From an uncultured Collinsella sp. (GTDB lineage: Bacteria; Actinomycetota; Coriobacteriia; Coriobacteriales; Coriobacteriaceae), in contig URGG01000003.1 of assembly GCA_900547345.1 (NCBI GenBank), forward strand, positions 1-48,583: a stretch of DNA of 48,583 nucleotides, read 5' to 3'. Shown one piece after another: positions 1-7,815 of the stretch (positions within the stretch are counted from its first letter, which is position 1; every line of letters starts with the position of its first letter). Position numbers and translations under genes: made by a program. Below the pieces are notes generated by a model, which saw only the letters and a program-made list of their open reading frames with translations, searched no databases and was not told the origin of the DNA.

Positions 1-24
1 CCCGTGGGTTATACCCTAAGAGCA

Positions 25-47
25 AACCACCCTTTTTAAGGGTGGTT
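25..47. terminator. Hairpin, possible terminator at the left edge
   Basis: A perfect 10-bp stem (AACCACCCTT / AAGGGTGGTT) closes on a 3-nt loop. Only a weak T-rich tail follows on either strand. It may end a gene lying left of the window, which cannot be seen. Confidence 0.45.
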
Positions 48-84
48 CTGATTTCACGTCACCTTGCTCGCTTAGGGGCGTTTT

Positions 85-185
85 CGCTGTCCGTTCTCTA
101 CCTGCGGCGTTGCCATGGTGGTCATTGGGGCGGCACTTGGGGACGTTCCTTTTCTGCCGGCAGTTGGGGACACTCCTTGTGCCAG
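85..185. repeat. Dispersed ~100-150 bp repeat, copy A
   Basis: Positions 85-114 match 20109-20138 at 29 of 30 bases. Both copies continue into the same phrases: GGTCATTGGGG, GCGGCACTTGG, GGGGACGTTCC and GGGACACTCCTTG. Copy B carries extra bases between some of them. No convincing gene lies in either copy, so this is a non-coding dispersed repeat. Confidence 0.75.
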
Positions 186-203
186 CGTTGCATCGAGTGC
201 TTG

Positions 204-372
204 GGAAACCGCGACCCGGTTTTTGGCCGAATAGTGGGTCGCATTTTCCGGATGGGGTGGGTTGCGGAAAGTGCGACCCGGAATATTGCTCTGAAACGGG
301 ATGCGGTTTCCCTGATGTGCCTCAAACGGAAAGCGCATCCCATTCCGGAGCTCCAAAACGGGATGCGCTTTC
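204..372. repeat. Alternating 14-bp repeat array A (six units, 62-bp period)
   Basis: Six units of consensus GGAAANNGCRWCCC alternate in orientation: forward at 204, 266 and 328; reverse at 236, 298 and 360. Start-to-start distances are 32, 30, 32, 30 and 32 bp. The 18- and 16-bp spacers are not conserved. The last unit is the most decayed. Array B at 15227-15396 has identical geometry. The ~31-bp step is close to three helical turns, which would place units on one face of the DNA. Function is unknown. Confidence 0.85.
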
Positions 373-415
373 TGCGCGGAAGAATTGTCGCAGCTGCGTT
401 AAGCAGTGTCGCTCG

Positions 416-1084
416 TTACTCGCCCAGGATCAGCGCCGCGAGCTCTGCCTGGGTGTCCACCACGTAGTCGGCGCCGGCGGCCTCCAGCTCTGCACGGCCG
501 CGGAAGCCCCAGCTGACGCCCGCGCTCTTAAGGCCGGCGTTGTGACCGGTCAGGATATCGACATTGGAATCGCCTACGTAGAGCGTGGTCGCCGGATCGG
601 CGCCTAGCTCTTTCATCACATGCAGCGTAACAGGCGCCTCGGGCTTGGGCGGAAACGCATCGACGCGGCCCTGCACCAGCGCAAAGCGCTCGGAACCAAA
701 ATACTTCTCAATAAGCGGAGCCGCCGAGACGTGGTCCTTGTTGGTGAGCACGGCAAGCTGCACACCCGCGGCGCGCAAGCGGTCAAGCATCTCGATCGTA
801 CCGGCATAGGGGGCGGTGTGGTCCTCCTTGTGCTCGCCGTAATAAGCCCTAAACTCGGCAAGCGTCTGCTCAAACATGCGACCGTCGCCCGCATACTCGG
901 CAGGCATAAAGCGTTCGACCAGCTTGAGCATGCCGTTTCCCACCTTGTAGCGGTACTCGTCAACGGCAAACGTGGGCCAGCCGTGCATCTCGCAGGTATG
1001 GTTGCCGGCGGCTGCCAGGTCCTCGAGCGTGTTGAGGATGGTGCCGTCCAGATCAAAAATCACATGGGAAAAAGCTGCTGCCAT
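416..1084 (-). CDS. HAD-superfamily phosphatase, phosphoglycolate phosphatase-like
   Basis: About 222 aa. A HAD hydrolase, probably a cytosolic small-molecule phosphatase of the Gph/PGMB type. HAD motif I (FDLDGTILNT) is at the N-terminus, motif II (AVLTNKDH) in the middle, and motif III/IV follows as the conserved lysine and YVGDSNVDI. The segment between motifs I and II has the size of a helical cap domain, as in phosphoglycolate phosphatases. The ATG at 1084 is preferred over the one at 1099 because GGGAG lies 5 nt before it. The gene follows hypE by 104 bp on the same strand and could be read through from the hyp genes, but nothing ties it to hydrogenase assembly. The substrate cannot be told from sequence. 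Confidence 0.88.
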   Translation of the reverse strand: MAAAFSHVIFDLDGTILNTLEDLAAAGNHTCEMHGWPTFAVDEYRYKVGNGMLKLVERFMPAEYAGDGRMFEQTLAEFRAYYGEHKEDHTAPYAGTIEMLDRLRAAGVQLAVLTNKDHVSAAPLIEKYFGSERFALVQGRVDAFPPKPEAPVTLHVMKELGADPATTLYVGDSNVDILTGHNAGLKSAGVSWGFRGRAELEAAGADYVVDTQAELAALILGE

Positions 1085-1188
1085 GAAAGCTCCCGTCATT
1101 GGGTTTCAAAACGCACCCCATGATACTGGGCATGCGTGCCGGGCATGTTTGGAATCTGAATATCTTTAATAGCCCTGAGCCTTTGTCG

Positions 1189-2223
1189 TTAGCAAATTCT
1201 CGGCAGCTGCTCTCCTACGAGCATGTCGAGGATGCGGGTCGAGCCCCAGCCGGTACGTACGCGCACGGCGGGGCGGGTGCCCTCGGCAAGTGGCAGCACG
1301 CGACCGATGACGGCGGCATTCTCGCCGTAGCGGGCGGCGCGCATGGCGGCCAGCGCGGCATCGGCTTGCTCGGCAGGCACGACGGCAACCATCTTGCCCT
1401 CGTTTGCCACCTGCAGTACATCGTAGCCGAGCATTTCGCAGGCGGCCTGCACGTCGGGACGCACGGGCACGGCATCTTCGTCGACCTCCATGGCAACACC
1501 GCTGGCCTGGGCAAACTCGTTGAGCGTGGACGCCAGGCCACCGCGCGTGGGGTCGCGAAAGCAACGCGTGCCGGGCGCTGCGGCCAAAACGTCGGCAATC
1601 AGGTGGTTGAGCGGCGCGGCATCGCTTTCGATGGTGCTCGAAAACGCCAGGCCCTCGCGTTGGCTCATGATGGCGATACCGTGGTCGCCCAGTGTACCCG
1701 AGACCAGGATGACATCGCCGGGCTGGCAGTCTGCGCCGCTGAGCGCCACGCCCGCGGGTACCTCGCCCACGCCGGCGGTATTGATATAGACGCCGTCGGC
1801 CCCGCCGCGCTCGACCACCTTGGTGTCGCCCGTGATTATGGACACGCCCGCCTCGTGCGCCGTCTCGGCCATCGTCTGCACAATCTGGCGGAGCTTATCC
1901 ATGGGATAGCCCTCTTCAAGGATAAAGCCGCACGACAGGTAGCGCACGTTGGCGCCCGAGGTCGCGACATCGTTAACGGTTCCGCACACGGCGAGGCGGC
2001 CGATGTTGCCACCGGGGAAGAACTGCGGCGAGACTACAAAGCTGTCGGTCGACATGGCGATGCGCCCGCTCGCGGGCAGCGCGGCGACGCCGGCATCGTT
2101 GCCTTCGAGCAGCTCGGGCGAACCAAAGGCATCTAAAAAGACCTCATCGATGATGCGCTTCATCATCTGTCCGCCGGAGCCGTGGCCCAACAGGACGGTG
2201 CTATCGGTGATGCTATGGGACAT
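1189..2223 (-). CDS. hypE: Hydrogenase maturation protein HypE
   Basis: About 344 aa. HypE takes the carbamoyl group from HypF onto its C-terminal cysteine and dehydrates it with ATP to a thiocyanate, the source of the cyanide ligands of the [NiFe]-hydrogenase iron. The protein ends in the diagnostic PRIC, so the acceptor cysteine is intact. The N-terminal LGHGSGG and the glycine/aspartate-rich ATP-binding segments of the PurM/SelD fold are present. The ATG at 2223 lies 8 nt after GGAG; a TTG six bases further up sits too close to it. The gene is last in hypC-hypD-hypE, 48 bp below hypD. Length is normal for the family. Confidence 0.96.
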   Translation of the reverse strand: MSHSITDSTVLLGHGSGGQMMKRIIDEVFLDAFGSPELLEGNDAGVAALPASGRIAMSTDSFVVSPQFFPGGNIGRLAVCGTVNDVATSGANVRYLSCGFILEEGYPMDKLRQIVQTMAETAHEAGVSIITGDTKVVERGGADGVYINTAGVGEVPAGVALSGADCQPGDVILVSGTLGDHGIAIMSQREGLAFSSTIESDAAPLNHLIADVLAAAPGTRCFRDPTRGGLASTLNEFAQASGVAMEVDEDAVPVRPDVQAACEMLGYDVLQVANEGKMVAVVPAEQADAALAAMRAARYGENAAVIGRVLPLAEGTRPAVRVRTGWGSTRILDMLVGEQLPRIC

Positions 2224-2271
2224 ATCCAAAACTCCAATCGTGGGAGGTGTCAGTGCGCGGGGGCGTTCGGG

Positions 2272-3384
2272 CTAGACTCGGTAACGGTAGTACGCCGCGC
2301 AGCTGCCTTCGGAACTCACCATGCACGGGCCGACGGGGTGCTCGGGCGTGCAGGTGCGGCCAAAGAGCGGGCAGTCGCTCGGCGTAATGGCCCCGCGCAG
2401 CACGTCGCCGCAGCGGCACCCGCGCGGCTCGACTGTCGCCTCAACGGGCACATCAAAGCGAGCGCGGGCATCAAAGCGCGAGAACTCGGGGCGGATGGAA
2501 AGGCCCGAGTTGGCAATCGGCCCCAGCCCGCGCCATGTGGTATCGCACGGCTCAAACACCTGCTCGACCAGCTGGCGCGCCACGGGATTGCCGTCTGCGT
2601 TGACGCCACGGCGGTAGGCGTTGTCAATCGCCGGCCTGTCCTCGACAACCATCTGGACCAGCATGCAGATGCCCTGCAGGATATCGACCGGTTCAAATCC
2701 CGTGACCACGCCCGGGGTATTGAATTCGTCGACCAAAAAGCTAAAGGGCGCCAAGCCCGTGATGGTGGCGACGTGGCCCGGCAGGATAAAGCCGTCGATG
2801 GTGGTCTCGGGGTCGTTGGCGATGGCGCGCAACGCCGGCGGCGTGGTCTTGTGGGCGCAATAGACCGAGAAGTTCAAAAGCCCGCGCGCCTCGGCCTCCA
2901 AGATGGCGGCGGCGATGGTGGGCGTCGTAGTCTCAAAGCCCACGCCCATAAAAATGACCGGGCGATCAGGGTTTTGCTCGGCAATGTCGAGCGCGTCGAG
3001 CGGGGAATAGACGATGCGGATATCGCGCCCCGCCGCCTTTTGCGCAGCGAGCGAGGTGGATGATCCGGGCACGCGCATCATGTCGCCAAAGGTGGTGATG
3101 ATGGCGCCGTCTATGTTGGCGAGCGCGATTGCGTGGTCGATGTCGCGGTTGGCGGTGACGCAGACGGGGCAGCCCGGGCCGCTCAGCAGCTTGAGCCCGG
3201 CCGGCATAATGGAGCGAAAGCCATAGCGCCCGATGCTCACGGTATGCGTGCCGCAGACTTCCATAAGGTTGATGGTGCGGTCGCCGACAAGCTCATGAAT
3301 GCGTTCGATGAGCTCGCGAGCCAGCTTGGGATCGCGGAATGCCGAGAAATCGATACCGGAGCGCGCCGGCTGCTCGGGCGCCAC
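2272..3384 (-). CDS. hypD: Hydrogenase maturation protein HypD
   Basis: 370 aa. HypD is the [4Fe-4S] scaffold that, with HypC, builds the Fe(CN)2CO unit before transfer to the hydrogenase large subunit. Family signatures seen: MEVCGTHT near residue 42, LLSGPGCPVCVT near 68, GFETTTP in the middle, and a C-terminal cysteine-rich stretch (RGCRCGDVL, then C-P-L-F-G-R-T-C). The start is GTG at 3384, which shares one base with the hypC stop (TAGTG). This indicates translational coupling of the two partner proteins. Full length, no lesion seen. Confidence 0.96.
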   Translation of the reverse strand: MAPEQPARSGIDFSAFRDPKLARELIERIHELVGDRTINLMEVCGTHTVSIGRYGFRSIMPAGLKLLSGPGCPVCVTANRDIDHAIALANIDGAIITTFGDMMRVPGSSTSLAAQKAAGRDIRIVYSPLDALDIAEQNPDRPVIFMGVGFETTTPTIAAAILEAEARGLLNFSVYCAHKTTPPALRAIANDPETTIDGFILPGHVATITGLAPFSFLVDEFNTPGVVTGFEPVDILQGICMLVQMVVEDRPAIDNAYRRGVNADGNPVARQLVEQVFEPCDTTWRGLGPIANSGLSIRPEFSRFDARARFDVPVEATVEPRGCRCGDVLRGAITPSDCPLFGRTCTPEHPVGPCMVSSEGSCAAYYRYRV

Positions 3385-3644
3385 TAGTAAGCCTCCGCCG
3401 GGTTGGTGGTCAGCTGGTCTTCTTCGACCAGCTCGGACATGGCATTAACAAGCTCGAGCGTTTCCTGTGCTTCCTGCTCGTCGACAATCTGGATGCCAAA
3501 GCCGGCGTGTACGAGAATATAGTCGCCAACCTGCGCCGTCGGCACGAGTCGCAGCGACACGGGGCGCTCGATGCCCATCATGTCGACGGTGGCCTTGAGG
3601 TCGTCGTCGCGTTTGACTACTTTACCGGGAACGGCAAGGCACAT
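3384..3644 (-). CDS. hypC: Hydrogenase assembly chaperone HypC/HupF
   Basis: 86 aa. A small chaperone that carries the iron centre with HypD and then holds the immature large subunit. It starts with MCLAVPGKV, whose Cys2 is the essential iron or HypD-binding residue, and has the OB-fold pattern VGDYILVHAGFGIQ typical of HypC. AAGGGG lies about 6 nt before the ATG. The stop overlaps the hypD GTG. The 131 bp between hypF and hypC hold no gene. Confidence 0.96.
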   Translation of the reverse strand: MCLAVPGKVVKRDDDLKATVDMMGIERPVSLRLVPTAQVGDYILVHAGFGIQIVDEQEAQETLELVNAMSELVEEDQLTTNPAEAY

Positions 3645-3775
3645 ATTGTTCCCCTTTTATACGCTTTGCGCTGGACGGGCGCTCAATAATCCATCAGTTG
3701 ATGGTAGCGCTCGCGGGCGCTGCGGGCAAACGCGCTACACCTGTGAGACGGCGGCTTGCGGGCTGGCCGAACAGC

Positions 3776-6247
3776 CTACTGCGATGCAACCTGCGCAAGA
3801 CGAGCGCTTGCGACTGCCGCCTGACCGTAGGCGATGCAGCCGTCATTGACGGGTACGGTGCGGGGGACAAGGACAGTAAGGCCTGCGTCTTTAAGCTCGC
3901 GGGTGAGGAGCTGGAGCAAAAGTCGGTTCATGAACACGCCGCCCGAGAGCGCGACGGTATCGATGCCTTCGCGCGCGCAGATTTCGCGTGCGATTCGTGC
4001 CGAAGAGCGCGCGATGGCGATATGGAAGTCGAGCGCGAGCCTGTAGGCGGGCGTTCCGGCTTCAATTCCTCCCAAAAGTGCCTCAAAGAGTGCTTTCTGG
4101 TCCAGAACATAGGGGCCGTCCAGCCACGATGGGCTAGATGCGAAATAGCCGGCGTTGTCGTCGGGAAAATGGGCGATTTCGTTGTCGAGCGCGCGCCAGG
4201 CGGCGGCTTCGAGTTCTATGGCGGGTTCGCCCTCGTAGGTCGCCTTGTCGCAGATGCCCAGAATCGCCGCCGCGGCATCAAAGAGACGCCCCATGCTGCT
4301 GGTACGCGGGCTGTTGATGCCGCGCTCGATCATGGTAGCTGTCACGCTGCGCGTTTGCTCGTCGAGGCTGTCCAAAAGCCGAGCGGCACCTGGGTGCTCG
4401 AGCAGGCCGAGCTCACTGAGCAGGGCAAAGGCGTTGCGGCGGGCGTCGCGCACGGAGGCCGCCCCACCGGGGAGCGCCCAAGTGCGCAAATGCGCGGCGT
4501 GCTCAAAGCTGCCAAGGCTGGCAACAAGAAACTCGCCGCCCCAAATGGTCCCATCGGTGCCGGCGCCGGTGCCGTCAAAGGCGATGCCAAGGACACGCGC
4601 GTCGGTTGTAAGCTGGCCCGCGGCGATGGCCTCGGCCATTACGCTCGCGATATGCGCATGATGGTGCTGCACCTCGACGAGCGGCAGATTGCATTTTCGC
4701 GCCTGCTCGCGCGCCCACTGGCCCGATAGATAGCTGGGGTGTAAATCGCAGGCCAAGGCGGCGGGCGCCAAGTCAAAGAGATCTTCCAAGCGCGTGCGCG
4801 CGGCGTTCCAGGCATCGAAGGTCCCGCCGTTTTCAACATCGCCGATATGCTGCGACACAAAACAGGTCGCCTCGCCGTTCGTCCCTTCACGCGTGAGCGC
4901 AATCGTGGCCTTTTGTTGTGGCCCGCAGGCGAGCACGCAGGACGGAGCGCCGTCGAGCGCCGGCAACGGCAGCGGCTGGGGTGCATATCCGCGAGCGCGG
5001 CGAACGGGCATAATGGCGCCGTCGACCACGCGCACTACAGAGTCGTCGTAGCGCGAGAGGATCGCGCGGTCGTTACCGAGCAGCGCGTCGGCGATGCCGG
5101 CGGCAACGAGGTGTTCCCAGGCAAGGTCGTCGTCGGTCTCGATGGGTTCTTCGCTCAGGTTTCCGCTGGTCATGACGAGCGCGTGCATACCGCAGGCTTC
5201 TGCCGCGGCAAGCAACAGATGTTGAAGCGGCGTATAGGGGAGCATGACGCCGAGCTCAGGAAGGTCGTGCGCGACAGATGGCGCGAGAGCGAGGATGTCG
5301 GGGGAACCGCCGTTGCCCTCGCCAACAGTGCGCCGGCGCAGCAGCACAATGGGGCGGATACTGCCAGCGAGCAGATCGCGTTCAGCATCGTCGATATGAC
5401 ACAGGCGCCCGGCATCGGCAAGACTGCGAACCATGACGGCAAGTGGCTTGTTGCTGCGACGCTTGCGACGGCGCAGCTCGCGCACCGCTTGTTCGTTGGC
5501 AGCATCGCAGGCCAGGTGGAATCCGCCCAGGCCCTTGATGGCGACGATGCCACCGCTGGCCAGCAGCTCAACGCAGCGCTCGATGATAGCGTCGCTGGCC
5601 TCGCGTGTGGTGCCGACGGTCGGTGTCGCGGACGAATTCCCGCACGCATTGCCGTTTACAGCCTCGCGCCACGTAATATGCGGCCCGCAATCAAAGCAGG
5701 CATCGGGTTGCGCGTGAAAACGCCGGTCGAGTGGGTCGGCATACTCCGCGGCGCACTTGGGACACATGGGAAAACAATCCATCGAGGTGGCCGCTCGGTC
5801 ATAAGGCAACGATCGGATGATGGTAAAGCGTGGCCCGCAGTTAGTGCAGTTGATAAAGGGGTAGTGATAGCGTCGGTCGGCGGGATCGAACAATTCGCGC
5901 AAGCAATCGTTGCAGGTGGCGATATCGGGCGAGACGAGCGTCGTGTGCGCGGTCTGGTCCTGCGATGCTACGATGCGAAAGCCCTGTTCGTTGGCGGCAT
6001 CCCAACCGTTGGCTGCCAAGTCCACAACCTCGACATGCTCTACGCGGGCTGCCGCAGGCGCATGCTCAGAAAGCGCGGCAACAAAAGCATCGAGCGCATC
6101 GGCCGGAGCGTGCGCCTCGATATGCACGCCGTCGCCCGCATTGAGCACCCATCCACAAATGCCATGTGCCATGGCCTCGCGATACACAAACGGTCGCATG
6201 CCAACGCCCTGCACAATGCCCGTCACATGAATATGCGCATGCCGCAT
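3776..6247 (-). CDS. hypF: Carbamoyltransferase HypF
   Basis: About 823 aa. HypF makes a carbamoyl-adenylate from carbamoyl phosphate and ATP and passes the carbamoyl group to HypE. Domains in order: acylphosphatase (VTGIVQGVGMRPF, residues ~1-90); a double zinc finger with CNDC, CTNC, CPKC and CFDC at ~100-190; a YrdC-like nucleotide-binding domain at ~210-400; and a Kae1/TobZ-like domain with VQHHHAHIASVMAE and FDGTGAGTDGTIWGGE at ~470-823. All active motifs appear present. GAGGGG lies 6 nt before the ATG at 6247; a TTG-started extension to 6274 has no ribosome site. It sits between nikR and hypC on the same strand, with a hairpin element just upstream (6271-6341). Confidence 0.96.
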   Translation of the reverse strand: MRHAHIHVTGIVQGVGMRPFVYREAMAHGICGWVLNAGDGVHIEAHAPADALDAFVAALSEHAPAAARVEHVEVVDLAANGWDAANEQGFRIVASQDQTAHTTLVSPDIATCNDCLRELFDPADRRYHYPFINCTNCGPRFTIIRSLPYDRAATSMDCFPMCPKCAAEYADPLDRRFHAQPDACFDCGPHITWREAVNGNACGNSSATPTVGTTREASDAIIERCVELLASGGIVAIKGLGGFHLACDAANEQAVRELRRRKRRSNKPLAVMVRSLADAGRLCHIDDAERDLLAGSIRPIVLLRRRTVGEGNGGSPDILALAPSVAHDLPELGVMLPYTPLQHLLLAAAEACGMHALVMTSGNLSEEPIETDDDLAWEHLVAAGIADALLGNDRAILSRYDDSVVRVVDGAIMPVRRARGYAPQPLPLPALDGAPSCVLACGPQQKATIALTREGTNGEATCFVSQHIGDVENGGTFDAWNAARTRLEDLFDLAPAALACDLHPSYLSGQWAREQARKCNLPLVEVQHHHAHIASVMAEAIAAGQLTTDARVLGIAFDGTGAGTDGTIWGGEFLVASLGSFEHAAHLRTWALPGGAASVRDARRNAFALLSELGLLEHPGAARLLDSLDEQTRSVTATMIERGINSPRTSSMGRLFDAAAAILGICDKATYEGEPAIELEAAAWRALDNEIAHFPDDNAGYFASSPSWLDGPYVLDQKALFEALLGGIEAGTPAYRLALDFHIAIARSSARIAREICAREGIDTVALSGGVFMNRLLLQLLTRELKDAGLTVLVPRTVPVNDGCIAYGQAAVASARLAQVASQ

Positions 6248-6270
6248 GCGACACCCCTCATCAAAATCGA

Positions 6271-6341
6271 CCAAAAAGGGACAGGTTTATTTTGGTAGGT
6301 AAAACTTCTAAACCTGCCAAAACAAACCTGTCCCTTTTTGG
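6271..6341. repeat. 71-bp near-perfect palindrome (GGGAC-core extragenic element)
   Basis: Arms of about 31 bp (6271-6301 and 6311-6341) match except for two mismatches, with a 9-nt loop. Each arm begins CCAAAAAGGGACAGGTTT. It lies between nikR and hypF. Its AGGGACAGG core resembles the cores of other palindromes here (36665-36741, 27888-27955, 23951-23985). It could fold as an mRNA hairpin between nikR and hypF. Confidence 0.8.
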
Positions 6342-6364
6342 CAGGTGCGCTGCGGGAAATCCCG

Positions 6365-6877
6365 CTATAGCCCCAGGCTCTGCTTGGTGGCGGCGCACGT
6401 GAGCTCGCCGTGCTTAACGCCGCGCAGGCCCAGCAGGCGGTCGGCTAGTTCGTAGACGCGCTCGCCGCGACCCTTGAGCGCCAGAATCTCCAAGCAGTTG
6501 TGGTGATCCAGATGCACGTGCATGGTCGATACGATCTCGTTGGTGTAGTCGTGCTGCACCTCGTCCAGACGGCGCGTCAGATCGCCGGTATGGTGGTCAT
6601 AGATCATGGTGAGCGACCCGATAACCTGCTCATCGGGCGTGCGCATCTGCTCCTTGGCGATCGAGGCGCGAATCAGGTCGCGCACGGCCTCGGAGCGGTT
6701 GGCCACGTCGCCGCGGCGCGCGATCTGCTCGTCAAAACGGCGCAACAGGTCGTCGGGCGCGGTAACCGAAAAACGGACCAGCTCGGAGCCGGAACCACTA
6801 CAGTGGCAGCCCGCGTCACCGTCCGCCCCGTGCGGATGCTCGCGCTCGTACCCGCAGCTGTGCTCGTGTTCGGCCAC
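6365..6877 (-). CDS. nikR: Nickel-responsive regulator NikR, His/Cys-rich N-terminus
   Basis: 170 aa. A ribbon-helix-helix repressor with a C-terminal ACT-like nickel-binding domain. The RHH region (LVRFSVTAPDDLLRRFDEQI, with NRSEAVRDLIR) is at ~33-75. The metal site pattern STMHVHLDHHNCLEILALKG matches the His/Cys nickel ligands of NikR. Unusually, about 30 residues precede the RHH fold and contain many His, Cys and Glu (EHEHSC, EHPHG, CHCSG). This looks like an extra metal-binding tail. The start is GTG at 6877, one base after the stop of the upstream small gene. It lies upstream of hypF, consistent with nickel control of hydrogenase or nickel-uptake genes; its targets are not shown here. 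Confidence 0.92.
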   Translation of the reverse strand: MAEHEHSCGYEREHPHGADGDAGCHCSGSGSELVRFSVTAPDDLLRRFDEQIARRGDVANRSEAVRDLIRASIAKEQMRTPDEQVIGSLTMIYDHHTGDLTRRLDEVQHDYTNEIVSTMHVHLDHHNCLEILALKGRGERVYELADRLLGLRGVKHGELTCAATKQSLGL

Positions 6878-6878
6878 C

Positions 6879-7127
6879 TTACACCAGCTTCACGGAGCCG
6901 ACGGAGTTGTGGTCGGCCTCGATGGCTTCCTCGTAGCCCTCGAGTGCGTCGTGGGCCTCGTGCAGCGCGGCCATGGCGGCCTCGAGCTTGGCGCCGATGC
7001 GCTCCATGTCAAAATTCTCGGTCGCATGCAGCAGCTGATGGCTCCACTCGTGAGCGAGCTCGATGGTGTCGTCGACCTGCTTGACGCTCATGGCAAGCTG
7101 GCTCATGTTCATTCCAACATCATGCAT
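6879..7127 (-). CDS. Small helical protein of unknown function upstream of nikR
   Basis: 82 aa; not recognised. The composition (few Gly/Pro, many Ala, Glu, His, Leu) predicts an all-helical, perhaps coiled-coil, cytosolic protein. No cysteine, signal peptide or membrane segment is present. AAAGGAGA lies 6-7 nt before the ATG. Its stop is one base from the nikR GTG, so the two are almost certainly co-translated. That suggests a role linked to nickel or to NikR, but this rests on position only. Confidence 0.8.
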   Translation of the reverse strand: MHDVGMNMSQLAMSVKQVDDTIELAHEWSHQLLHATENFDMERIGAKLEAAMAALHEAHDALEGYEEAIEADHNSVGSVKLV

Positions 7128-7204
7128 GGGAAATCTCCTTTTGTATGGGGCAGTTCAGTGGTTCAGATTTTACTACGCCCGCTCTGCGCGCAGTTGCATA
7201 AGAA

Positions 7205-7237
7205 AACGGGTACGAGTCTGTGCGACCCGCACCCGTT
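7205..7237 (-). terminator. Terminator of trxA
   Basis: Read on the minus strand, AACGGGT..ACCCGTT forms an interrupted stem followed by TTCTT. It lies about 120 bp past the trxA stop and before the nikR-leading gene, so it probably separates the two units. Confidence 0.55.
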
Positions 7238-7358
7238 CACTGGGGGCTGTTTGTGACTACCATACTATCCGTGGTTGCACTCGGTGCATTCAGAAGTCCG
7301 GCGAGCGGCGTAAAAGCGCTCATGGACGGCAGGCAGACGGCAACATGTAACAAGCGTA

Positions 7359-7679
7359 TTACAGATGCTTCTCCAGCAGCGCCTGCAGCCTCGCCTTGGG
7401 CAGAGCGCCAACCGAGCGGTCAATCTCCTCGCCGTTCTTAAACACAATCAGCGTGGGGATGCTCATGACGCCATACTTCATGGCCAGGTCCTGGTTGTCG
7501 TCGACGTTGCATTTGGCAACGGCAAGCTTGCCCGCCAGCTCATCGGCAACCTCGTCAACGATGGGCGAGAGGGATCGACAGGGCCCGCACCACGGTGCCC
7601 AAAAATCGACCAGCACGGGCAGGCTGTCGTTAACGATGGAATCGAAGTTCTCGGGGGTAATCTGATTAATGTCAGCCAT
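7359..7679 (-). CDS. trxA: Thioredoxin
   Basis: 106 aa. A small cytosolic disulphide reductase reduced by thioredoxin reductase. The active site WCGPC lies in DFWAPWCGPCRSL near residue 30; the cis-proline motif is MSIPTLIVFK near 75. Length is standard. The ATG at 7679 has GGAGG 5 nt upstream; the longer frame to 7763 lacks a ribosome site and adds nothing thioredoxin-like. The gene appears to be monocistronic and divergent from the UDG-like gene. Confidence 0.96.
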   Translation of the reverse strand: MADINQITPENFDSIVNDSLPVLVDFWAPWCGPCRSLSPIVDEVADELAGKLAVAKCNVDDNQDLAMKYGVMSIPTLIVFKNGEEIDRSVGALPKARLQALLEKHL

Positions 7680-7742
7680 GGTGACCTCCATAATGCGACG
7701 CGGCTCGGCCGCGTAAAACTCAGTACGACCGTGCTTATACCC

Positions 7743-7787
7743 AGCCGCCCGCAAAGCAACCACTCGCGGGCGGCTCTTTTATATAAT
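7743..7787. promoter_or_regulatory. Divergent region with GC hairpin and -10 box
   Basis: A perfect 10-bp stem (AGCCGCCCGC at 7743-7752, GCGGGCGGCT at 7766-7775) is followed on the plus strand by CTTTTA and the -10 hexamer TATAAT at 7782-7787. No good -35 is visible. The -10 covers an in-frame ATG at 7786, so translation must begin at the later ATG, 7816. The hairpin sits between trxA and this promoter. Confidence 0.5.
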
Positions 7788-7815
7788 GGTGGGCACGCAA
7801 ACGATTGGAGAGCGC

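Noticed and set aside
204..372. A CRISPR array
   Set aside because: Units are short (14 bp), alternate in orientation, and vary between copies; spacers are 16-18 bp; no cas genes are present.
1..415. Short open frames in the first 415 bases
   Set aside because: They lie within repeats and the repeat array, lack ribosome sites, and have no recognisable protein features.
6878..7204. A classical NikR operator (GTATGA-N16-TCATAC) near nikR or hyp genes
   Set aside because: No matching pair of half-sites was seen by eye.
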